Shown: one piece after another, positions 1 through 5,532 of the stretch
Numbering within the stretch: position 1 is the first letter of the stretch
Layout of the letters: the number at the start of each line of letters is the position of its first letter
NCBI GenBank assembly: GCA_013362295.1
Contig: JABFWJ010000372.1
Location: 1-7,813 of the forward strand
Reading direction: 5' to 3'
DNA: 7,813 nucleotides
Source of the DNA: Thermoleophilia bacterium
GTDB lineage: Bacteria > Actinomycetota > Thermoleophilia > Gaiellales > Gaiellaceae
Notes under the pieces: model-generated
The model's input: only the letters and a program-made list of their open reading frames with translations
The model's database searches: none
What the model was told of the DNA's origin: nothing
Made by a program: the position numbers and the translations under genes

Positions 1-546
1 CTCCTCCCTGACGAGATCCAAGAACCGTTCGTGCAGCCGCGTGTCGTCGGTCAGCTCCGGGTGGAACGCCGCGACGAGGAAGCGGCCCGCCCGGGCGAGC
101 ACCGGCCGGCCGTCGACGTCCGCGAGCACCTCCACGCCGGGGCCGACCTCCTCGACCCACGGCGCGCGGATGAACACGGCGCGAACCGGGGACTCGATTC
201 CGGCCACGTCGAGATCGGTCTCGAACGAAGCGACCTGCCGCCCGAACGCGTTGCGCCGGACCGAGAGGTCGACGAGCCCGAGATGGTTGCGGTCGAGCAC
301 GATCATCCCGGCGCAGGTGCCGAACACGGCTCCGTCGAAGGACGCCACGGCAGTGTCGAGCCCGTAGAGCCTCATCAAGCGCATGAAGGTCGTCGACTCG
401 CCCCCGGGGATGACGAGGCCGTCGAGCCCGGCGAGCTGCTCCGGCTTGCGCACCTCGACGACCTCCGCGCCGAGAGCGCGCAGCATCTTCGCGTGCTCGC
501 GGAAGTTTCCCTGCACGGCGAGAACACCGATCCGGAGCGGCTCCAT
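1..546 (-). CDS. pdxT: Pyridoxal 5'-phosphate synthase glutaminase subunit PdxT (3' end missing)
   Basis: PdxT hydrolyses glutamine and passes the ammonia to PdxS, which makes pyridoxal 5'-phosphate from ribose 5-phosphate and glyceraldehyde 3-phosphate in the cytoplasm (DXP-independent route). I translated the minus strand from the ATG at 546: 182 codons remain open to the window edge, so only the last few residues and the stop are missing (family length about 185-200 aa). Visible landmarks are the N-terminal IGVLAVQGNFREH, the PGGEST segment at residues 47-52, the nucleophile elbow FGTCAGM with Cys78, RNAFGRQ at 98-104, FIRAP at 125-129 and FHPELT at 161-166. Cys78, His162 and Glu164 form the expected class I glutaminase triad. 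The loop after the nucleophile (residues 84-90) is shorter than in Bacillus subtilis PdxT. No Shine-Dalgarno is evident. The gene directly upstream is not pdxS but an unrelated exported protein, 30 bp away. Identity is near certain. Confidence 0.95.
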   Translation of the reverse strand, partial: MEPLRIGVLAVQGNFREHAKMLRALGAEVVEVRKPEQLAGLDGLVIPGGESTTFMRLMRLYGLDTAVASFDGAVFGTCAGMIVLDRNHLGLVDLSVRRNAFGRQVASFETDLDVAGIESPVRAVFIRAPWVEEVGPGVEVLADVDGRPVLARAGRFLVAAFHPELTDDTRLHERFLDLVREE

Positions 547-576
547 GCCGCAAATGGTATCGGGGGCCCGAAGCGG

Positions 577-984
577 CTAGGACCAGCGCAGCGTCGCGCC
601 GGCGCGCAGGCCGCCGAAGCCGGCCGGCTTCTCGACCCGGAGGACGAGGGCGGTGCCGGGCGCGACCGGGAGCGAGCGGAACGTCGCCAGGGAGCCTGTG
701 AAGAGCGTCGCGCCGTCGGTCGAGCGCGTGACCGTCAGGCGGGAGCGTGCGGCGAGTGTCGGGCTGCCGGAGGCGGCACCCGAGAGGGCCCGCGCGCCCG
801 CCGGAACGACGAGCCTCGCGTCCGCGGACGTCCCGGCCTGAAGTTGCTGCACGGCGACCGCGACGCCGTCGTTCCCGACCCGCAGCGGCTGCACCGCGGA
901 GGCGCCGTGCGAGATCACCGGGGCGATCCCGGCGAGGGAGGCGGCGGCCGATCCGGCTGCGAGCAGAAGGCGAGGCGAGGTCAC
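577..984 (-). CDS. Small exported protein of unknown function
   Basis: I do not recognise this 135-residue protein. It starts with GTG at 984; no ATG, GTG or TTG lies further upstream in frame before the hairpin region. The N-terminus has an arginine followed by a small-residue hydrophobic stretch (about residues 6-24), consistent with a signal peptide ending near the alanines at 28-30. The mature part has no cysteine, is rich in Ala, Gly, Val, Ser and Thr, and alternates like beta strands (LTVTRSTDGATLFTGSLATF at 83-102, then APGTALVLRVEKP). This pattern, strands followed by an APGxxxxLxV segment, faintly recalls TasA/camelysin-type exported proteins, but I would not assign it there without a profile search. 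The stop (TAG, 577-579) lies 30 bp before pdxT on the same strand, so the two could be co-transcribed. No ribosome-binding site or promoter stands out. Because GC-rich DNA opens spurious frames, the gene itself is only probable; its believable signal peptide is the main support. Confidence 0.6.
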   Translation of the reverse strand: MTSPRLLLAAGSAAASLAGIAPVISHGASAVQPLRVGNDGVAVAVQQLQAGTSADARLVVPAGARALSGAASGSPTLAARSRLTVTRSTDGATLFTGSLATFRSLPVAPGTALVLRVEKPAGFGGLRAGATLRWS

Positions 985-1053
985 CGTCAGAGGATGGGCG
1001 AGGCGGGCTCTGCCGTCTGTCCCCGGCCTCGCGCCGCTGGGATCCCCGTTTTG

Positions 1054-1085
1054 GAGGAAGGGCCGCCCGGAGGCGGCCCTTCCTC
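1054..1085 (-). terminator. Perfect hairpin, probable terminator of the propeller gene
   Basis: A perfect 14-bp inverted repeat, GAGGAAGGGCCGCC (1054-1067) and its complement (1072-1085), surrounds a 4-base loop. It begins 21 bp past the stop codon of the minus-strand propeller gene, the expected place for a terminator. Read on the minus strand the stem is followed by CAAAACGGGG, not a T run, so this is not a canonical intrinsic terminator. U-poor hairpins of this kind are common in high-GC actinobacteria. It lies 69 bp before the start of the next minus-strand gene and probably separates the two units. An RNA-stability role for the 3' end is the alternative. Confidence 0.75.
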
Positions 1086-1106
1086 GTCACGCTGGCCGAG
1101 CAGGCG

Positions 1107-4094
1107 CTACGGGAGCGTCAGCTGGTAGGCCCCGCGGCCGTGCGTCGCTGCGAGCAGCTGGCGCGCGGCGGTGTTGATCGTGAGCCCGGCGACCGTGACG
1201 ACCGGCAGGCCGGTCGCGGCCGGGGCCCAGCCGCTCGCGGCGTTGCCGCCCGCAAGCTTGGCGACGCCGAAGTCGGTCGCCGCGTAGAGATCGCCGTTCG
1301 TGTCGGCGACGACCGCGTTGACCGGCTGGTTGCCGATCGAGCCGGCACCTGTGCCGTCGAGCGACGTGAACGTCGCGTGGTTCGTGAGCGGGTCGACCGT
1401 AACGGAGAAGACGTGACCCGGCTGGTTCGGAGTCGTGTCGTTGTAGCCGAGGTAGGACACCCAGGCGTGGTTCGCGTTTGCCGGGTCGATGGAGATGCTC
1501 GAGATCGCACGGTTGGGCGCACCCACCGCATTCGTCGCGTACGCGGGAGCGACGGCGTCGAGCCGCGTGAACGTCACCGCCGCCGGGTCGGCGGCATTCG
1601 CGTTCCGGGAGATGAACAGCCGACCCGTCGTGGTCGCCGCCCAGAGAGTGCTCCCGTCCGATGACGTGCGCGAGACCCAGCCGACGTTGCCGCCCGCCCG
1701 TCCGGCGCCGTACATGTACGGCGGCGGGCACAGGGCCGCAATCGTGTCCGGATCGTTCGAGCACAGACCGTAGGTCAGACGGCTGGCCCGATCCGAGCCG
1801 CCGATGCGCACCCAGTCGCCGCACTGCACGTCTTTCGGGAAGTCCCCGGTGAACTCGTTGCAGTGCTGGTCGAGGAACGCCCGCGGGCCGCCGCTGTCGA
1901 GCGTCCGCCAGACGTGCGTCAGCCCGGCGAACAACGTCCCGTGGACGGCGGGATCGGTGATGATCGGGAAGTAGAACAGCGACGACTCCGCGAACAGCGG
2001 GTCGGAGACCCAGTCCCAGGACGGCGGCTTGCCATCCTCGAAGCTGACGTCGACCTGCTGCCCGAAGTACGTGTGGAAGCGGAAGTGCGGATCCGTGGCG
2101 TCGAAGCCCGAGAGGCCGCCGTCGCCGAAGATCGTCTGCGGCCACATGACGCTCGAGCCTGAGGTCTCGAACGTACCGTTGTCCTGCGTCCCGCCCTGGA
2201 TGTTCTTCGCGTTCGCGGGATTCACCGACAGGCTCTGGAACTGCAGCGTCTGGAGGCCGCTGTTCAGGCTGACGAGGCTGCCGGGCACCGCCGAGAGGAG
2301 CTGCTTGCACCGTGCGAGCGCGCTGCCGCTGAGGTCACGCGAGTCGCAGCGCGACGACGTGTCGGCGAGCGTGCCGTCGGACCGCATCAGCCCGCCGTCG
2401 GACCCTTCGAAGAACGCCAACGGCTGCCCGGGGATCGTGACGAGCGCGTGCTGGTCGGGATGGATCCCGTTCGGAGCACTCGGGGACCCCGCGTCCTCCG
2501 TCAGGTCGGTGAAGGTCTCGCCGCCGTCCTGCGAGAGCAGGACGCCGCGAGCGTTCGACACGCCGTTCGCCTCGGCGTAGACGAACGAGCCGAAGACGTA
2601 GACCGTGTTCGGGCTGCCGGCCGGGCTGTAGACGCCCTGGTCGTACCAGCACTGCCCCGTGCAGAAGTTGTACGTCGCGTAGCCCGGGCTCGCCGGATCG
2701 ACGGTGACGTTGCCGTCCGCGTCGGTGTGCGTGATCATCCCCGCGCTCGTCTTGTCGACGAACGTGGGGCTGCCGGACTGGACGCCGTTGGCGATGAAGA
2801 GGCGGCTGTAGCGCTGGTCGCCGAGGACGATGTCAACGCCCTTGCTGTTCTTCACGGTCGGCGGACCGCTGTCGCCCTCGGTCTGGTACATGCGCGTGTC
2901 GCCGTTCGGCAGCGTCACGAGCGCGAACTCGCTCCGGTCGGCGGCAGCGCCACACGTCCCCGACACGGGCACGGCCGGGGTCGGCTTGGCGATCGGGTCG
3001 ACGGAGCACGGATGGATGTTCGTCCACGTCGCGCCGTTGTCGGTCGAGCGCCAGACGCCGACGTTGTACGCGGCGGCGTAGACGATGCCCGGATGCGTCG
3101 GGTCGAGGGCGACATCGGTGGCGCCGCGCGTCGAGCCGAAGCTGGACGGGAACTGGGTGCCGGCTCCGGTCACCACAATCGGCTGCAGGAGCGTGAACGT
3201 GCTCCCCCCGTCGGTCGACTTCCAGACCCCGACACCGGGCTGTCCGCCCGGGATGCCGGAGACCGCACCGGCGGTCGTCGACGAGATGCCGTGCACGCCG
3301 CGGCCGTCGGACTCGTTGATCGTGTTGCCGGTCGGATAGTTCTGATCGATCGCGATCTGGCGGATCGACCGGTTCATGAAGTTGGCGTTGCCGGCGAGCG
3401 CCGTCCAGGTGTCGCCGCCGTCGGTGGACTTGTAGACCCCGAGGCCCGCCTCCGCGTCGCCCGCAGCGGCATCCTCACCGGTGCCCGCATAGAGCGTGTT
3501 GTGCGCGGCGTCGAACGTCAGGGAGCCGATCGCCCCCGAGGCGAAGAAGCCGTCGGACACGTTGACCCAGCTCGCGTTGCCCGCGAGGGCCTTGTCGGTC
3601 CGCCAGACACCGCCGCCGGCCGCGCCGACCCAGACGGTGCAGCGGGCGGGCGTGCAGGTCGGGGAGATCGCGAGCGCCGTGATCCGGCCCGAGGTCACGT
3701 ACCGGCTGCCGTGCCGGTTCAGGAATGCCGGATAGACCGCGTCGGTCGGCCCGAGCGAGAACCAGGACGCGGTCGAGTTCTTGCCCTTGCCCACGCCACG
3801 CGAGCGAACGGCCGCGCCGGCGGTCTGCGCGCTCGCAATCTGGGCCGGGCTGATGTCGCTGTTCGGGAAGGCGTTGAGCTCATAGACCTGGTCGGCATAC
3901 GACGCAGGCCCTTCACTGTCCCCCTGCTTGCTGAAGACCTCCTCTTGATGGCGCTGGAACGCCAGGCCCTGGTGCTCGCTCCCGGCCCGGGCCGACACGC
4001 TGCCGACCCTGCTCGAGCCGGCGACGAGCGCCAGCGTCACGGCGACGAGCGCCACGAGGGCGGCCGCCGCGGCGACGCGAAATCGCATTCTCAC
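1107..4094 (-). CDS. Large exported BNR/Asp-box beta-propeller protein (sortilin/VPS10-like or glycosidase-like)
   Basis: This 995-residue exported protein has the layout of tandem-propeller BNR-repeat proteins, a group that includes sialidase-, GH74- and VPS10/sortilin-like members. I chose the GTG at 4094 because AAGGGGAG sits 7 nt upstream; the ATG two codons later (4088) is the alternative. Residues 7-26 are a hydrophobic export signal after a basic start. SGRITALAISP, then VWVGAAGGGVWRT, open the first propeller. Asp-boxes occur at 223-230 (STDGGDTW), 293-300 (STDGGSTF), 350-357 (STDNGATW) and 521-528 (SQDGGETF). GGTQDNGT at 634-641 probably marks entry to the second propeller, and HGRGAY at 985-990 closes the protein. 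All twelve cysteines form six close pairs (147/152, 363/381, 478/482, 583/596, 745/758, 778/789), which suggests disulfides and an extracellular site. There is no visible C-terminal anchor or sorting signal. I see no certain catalytic residues, so a binding role is as likely as glycoside hydrolysis. Confidence 0.92.
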   Translation of the reverse strand: MRMRFRVAAAAALVALVAVTLALVAGSSRVGSVSARAGSEHQGLAFQRHQEEVFSKQGDSEGPASYADQVYELNAFPNSDISPAQIASAQTAGAAVRSRGVGKGKNSTASWFSLGPTDAVYPAFLNRHGSRYVTSGRITALAISPTCTPARCTVWVGAAGGGVWRTDKALAGNASWVNVSDGFFASGAIGSLTFDAAHNTLYAGTGEDAAAGDAEAGLGVYKSTDGGDTWTALAGNANFMNRSIRQIAIDQNYPTGNTINESDGRGVHGISSTTAGAVSGIPGGQPGVGVWKSTDGGSTFTLLQPIVVTGAGTQFPSSFGSTRGATDVALDPTHPGIVYAAAYNVGVWRSTDNGATWTNIHPCSVDPIAKPTPAVPVSGTCGAAADRSEFALVTLPNGDTRMYQTEGDSGPPTVKNSKGVDIVLGDQRYSRLFIANGVQSGSPTFVDKTSAGMITHTDADGNVTVDPASPGYATYNFCTGQCWYDQGVYSPAGSPNTVYVFGSFVYAEANGVSNARGVLLSQDGGETFTDLTEDAGSPSAPNGIHPDQHALVTIPGQPLAFFEGSDGGLMRSDGTLADTSSRCDSRDLSGSALARCKQLLSAVPGSLVSLNSGLQTLQFQSLSVNPANAKNIQGGTQDNGTFETSGSSVMWPQTIFGDGGLSGFDATDPHFRFHTYFGQQVDVSFEDGKPPSWDWVSDPLFAESSLFYFPIITDPAVHGTLFAGLTHVWRTLDSGGPRAFLDQHCNEFTGDFPKDVQCGDWVRIGGSDRASRLTYGLCSNDPDTIAALCPPPYMYGAGRAGGNVGWVSRTSSDGSTLWAATTTGRLFISRNANAADPAAVTFTRLDAVAPAYATNAVGAPNRAISSISIDPANANHAWVSYLGYNDTTPNQPGHVFSVTVDPLTNHATFTSLDGTGAGSIGNQPVNAVVADTNGDLYAATDFGVAKLAGGNAASGWAPAATGLPVVTVAGLTINTAARQLLAATHGRGAYQLTLP

Positions 4095-4101
4095 CTGTTT
4101 A

Positions 4102-4109
4102 CTCCCCTT
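4102..4109 (-). promoter_or_regulatory. Ribosome-binding site setting the propeller gene start
   Basis: On the minus strand AAGGGGAG is followed by 7 bases and then GTGAGAATG. The spacing favours the GTG at 4094 as the start over the ATG at 4088, and argues against the longer frame that opens at 4154. It is the clearest Shine-Dalgarno sequence in the window; most other genes here lack one. Confidence 0.75.
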
Positions 4110-4134
4110 ATCCGGATGCGCAGACAGCCGCCCT

Positions 4135-4181
4135 GCAGCTGCGATATCACGCAACCCCGGCAGCTGATATCGATTTATCGA
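4135..4181. repeat. Short direct and inverted repeats over the propeller gene promoter and leader
   Basis: GCAGCTGCGATATC (4135-4148) and GCAGCTGATATC (4160-4171) are near-identical direct repeats; the second lacks two bases. Each ends in the palindrome GATATC, and the two palindrome centres are 23 bp apart, roughly two helical turns. Next to the second copy is the inverted repeat TCGAT-TT-ATCGA (4170-4181), which covers the predicted -10 element. The arrangement resembles operator sites for a dimeric regulator placed at and just downstream of the promoter. No known regulator consensus is recognised, and no regulator gene is nearby. Confidence 0.4.
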
Positions 4182-4202
4182 CTAAAGCGTCCGTGAAGTC
4201 AA
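4174..4202 (-). promoter_or_regulatory. Sigma-70-type promoter for the propeller gene
   Basis: On the minus strand TTGACT (4202-4197) and GATAAA (4179-4174) are separated by exactly 17 bases. TTGACT matches five of six positions of the -35 consensus and GATAAA four of six of the -10. Transcription would start near 4167, giving a leader of about 70 nt before the GTG at 4094 that includes the ribosome-binding site. The element lies in an A/T-richer patch of an otherwise very GC-rich window, which adds weight. A short inverted repeat overlaps the -10. Confidence 0.6.
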
Positions 4203-4205
4203 GGG

Positions 4206-4217
4206 CCCCCGCGGGGG
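4206..4217. repeat. 12-bp GC palindrome between divergent genes
   Basis: CCCCCGCGGGGG is a perfect 12-bp palindrome lying just upstream of the -35 element of the minus-strand promoter and 35 bp before the start of the plus-strand gene. It has no loop, so a protein-binding site is more plausible than an RNA hairpin. Chance is a real possibility at this base composition. Confidence 0.3.
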
Positions 4218-4252
4218 TGCAACTTCCGGCCCGGGCGGGTAGAAACACGGCC

Positions 4253-4594
4253 ATGCTCAAGCGTCTTGTCGCCGTCCTCGCCATCGTGCTCGTGGCCGCC
4301 GCCGCCGCCGCAGCCGGCACGGGCACCGGCCGGCTGGCGATCCTCTCGAAAGACCCCTTCGCGGTGCGCGGCACCACCTTCCAGCCCGGCGAGCACGTGC
4401 TCGTCGTCGTGAGCGCCGGCGATCAGCACGGCTCGAAGCGGCTCACCGCAGGCACCCGGGGCGGCTTCGTCGCGCGCTTCCCGAGCATCAGCGTGTCCGG
4501 CTGTGCCGCGTTTGCCGTCCGCGCCAGCGGCGACGAAGGCACGCGCGCCGTCATGCGCGTGATGCCGGAGTGCCCGCAGCCGCTTACGCCCTGA
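4253..4594 (+). CDS. Small exported two-cysteine protein, function unknown
   Basis: The product is 113 residues. I chose the ATG at 4253 because it places MLKRLVAVLAIVLV followed by an alanine run directly at the N-terminus, a textbook export signal with likely cleavage near residue 21-22. An in-frame ATG at 4193 would put 20 charged residues in front of it and overlap the divergent promoter. After the signal, VRGTTFQPGEHVLVVV (38-53) resembles the first strands of small Ig-like bacterial domains, which often carry a GxxFxPGExV pattern. The only cysteines, Cys84 and Cys107, could form one disulfide across the C-terminal part. No membrane segment follows, so the protein is probably released or loosely wall-associated. 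No clear ribosome-binding site is seen. The end overlaps the convergent hydrolase gene by 11 bp, with no terminator between them. Function is unknown. Confidence 0.75.
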   Translation: MLKRLVAVLAIVLVAAAAAAAGTGTGRLAILSKDPFAVRGTTFQPGEHVLVVVSAGDQHGSKRLTAGTRGGFVARFPSISVSGCAAFAVRASGDEGTRAVMRVMPECPQPLTP

Positions 4595-5507
4595 CGTAGG
4601 CGAGCCCGGCCCGCCCGGCGCGTCCCTCGAACACGAGCCGCTCGAGGTGGGCCAGCGACTCGGCGGTCGCGAAGCGGCGCAGCACCGGCGTGAGCTCGCC
4701 CGGGAAGAGCGAAAGCGAGACCTCGTAGCCGGAGAGCGGCTCGCCGTCGAGCGCCCCCTGCGTGCGCTCGAGGCGCTCGGCGTGGTGCCGCCGGATCTCG
4801 CGGGCGCGCTCCGCGGGCTCGTGGATCGACTCGCGGTGCCCCGCGTAGGCGACGCGGGGCGCGAGCTCCTCGATGCGGTCGAGCGTCTCGAGGTAGTCGC
4901 CGAGCGGGTCGGGCCTCGAGTTCGGGTAAAGCCCGATCGCCGGCGTGATCCCGCTGAGGATCGTGTCGCCGGCGATCAGCACGCCGTCCCGCAGCAGGAC
5001 GATGTGACCGTCGGCGTGACCGCGCAGCACCTCGACGCGCCAGCCGTCGATCTCGTCGCCCGCATCGACCAGATGCGGTCCCTCGAGCCAGTGCACGGCG
5101 GAGAGCAGCCGCTCCGACTCCCGCGCGACGCCGTCCAGCGTCAGCCCGGGCATACCGTGCGACGACCAGTAGGCGACAAAACGCGCGGGATCGCGGTGCC
5201 CCCAGGCCGCCACGCACTGCGCATAGTCCTCGCGCCCCTGCAGGACGGGCGCACCCGTGAGCTCGTGCACGTCGCGCGCCCCGCCCACGTGGTCGGGATG
5301 CATGTGCGTGACGACGATCCGCTCGATCGGCGCGTCGAGGTCGTCGAGCACCGGCCGCCACTGCGCTTCGGGATCGCGGGCGCCGAGCCCGGTGTCGACG
5401 AGGATCCAGCCCCCGCTCGACGAGCGCAGGAGATAGCAGTGGACGTGGTCGATCCCGAGCGGGAGCGCAAACGTGACGCGACGCACGCCCTTCTCGACGT
5501 CAACCAT
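4584..5507 (-). CDS. Metallo-beta-lactamase-fold hydrolase (LACTB2/glyoxalase II-like)
   Basis: This 307-residue protein is a binuclear metal hydrolase of the MBL fold, probably cytoplasmic since no signal peptide is seen. Metal-binding motifs are complete and in order: VDTG at 37-40, THMHPDH at 67-73 (His68, His70, Asp72, His73), GHADGH with His164, GDTIL with Asp181, and AGH with His224. The region after about residue 240 (ERTQGALDGEPLSGYEV to the end) fits the C-terminal helical or winged-helix extension of LACTB2-like members, which in known relatives helps bind the substrate. Substrate cannot be read from sequence; thioesters, phosphodiesters and nucleic acids are all used by relatives. 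The ATG at 5507 gives a sensible N-terminus, but a GTG at 5486 (codon 8), just before the first predicted strand, is also possible. No ribosome-binding site is seen. The gene is divergent from livF, with starts about 22 bp apart, and overlaps the convergent small gene by 11 bp. Confidence 0.92.
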   Translation of the reverse strand: MVDVEKGVRRVTFALPLGIDHVHCYLLRSSSGGWILVDTGLGARDPEAQWRPVLDDLDAPIERIVVTHMHPDHVGGARDVHELTGAPVLQGREDYAQCVAAWGHRDPARFVAYWSSHGMPGLTLDGVARESERLLSAVHWLEGPHLVDAGDEIDGWRVEVLRGHADGHIVLLRDGVLIAGDTILSGITPAIGLYPNSRPDPLGDYLETLDRIEELAPRVAYAGHRESIHEPAERAREIRRHHAERLERTQGALDGEPLSGYEVSLSLFPGELTPVLRRFATAESLAHLERLVFEGRAGRAGLAYVRA

Positions 5508-5532
5508 GCATGAGAAGCTAGCGCCCGCGATG
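5506..5532. promoter_or_regulatory. Head-to-head start region of the hydrolase gene and livF
   Basis: The hydrolase ATG reads leftward from 5507 and the preferred livF ATG rightward from 5530. The palindrome ATGCAT (5506-5511) offers start codons on both strands, including an in-frame livF start at 5506. Only about 22 bp separate the chosen starts, too few for two ordinary promoters with leaders, so each promoter must lie inside the opposite coding region or transcripts must be nearly leaderless. A weak GAGAAG (5512-5517) is 12 bases before the livF ATG. I could not find a convincing -35/-10 pair on either strand. Confidence 0.4.

Noticed and set aside
31..1128. Plus-strand open frame of 365 codons opposite pdxT and the small exported gene
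   Set aside because: Charged, low-complexity Arg/Glu/Gly-rich translation; pdxT on the other strand has its full catalytic triad.
1087..2310. Minus-strand open frame of 407 codons inside the propeller gene
   Set aside because: It is a different frame of the same strand as the propeller gene, with an Arg-rich composition and no domain.
4095..4154. N-terminal extension of the propeller protein to an ATG at 4154
   Set aside because: It would place 20 non-hydrophobic residues before the signal peptide and cover the leader; the RBS AAGGGGAG is spaced for the GTG at 4094.
2448..4196. Long plus-strand open frame of 582 codons opposite the propeller gene
   Set aside because: Its translation is very rich in Arg, Ala, Gly, Val and Asp with no domain, the usual antisense shadow of a GC-rich coding sequence. 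The minus strand carries Asp-boxes, a signal peptide, a promoter and an RBS.
4193..4252. Upstream start for the small exported protein at 4193
   Set aside because: It would put a charged stretch before the signal peptide and overlap the divergent promoter; ATG at 4253 starts directly with a basic, then hydrophobic signal.
4095..4252. Riboswitch or small RNA in the divergent intergenic region
   Set aside because: The leader is only about 70 nt, and I see no conserved riboswitch fold or terminator; the repeats look like DNA-binding sites.
4296..4315. GCC-triplet run resembling a microsatellite
   Set aside because: It encodes the alanine run of a signal peptide and is explained by coding at high GC.
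5473..5529. Upstream livF starts at 5473 and 5506
   Set aside because: Extra residues do not match LivF N-termini and would overlap the hydrolase gene. The ATG at 5530 gives MAPLLELNEVSARYG, a normal family start, although 5506 cannot be fully excluded.
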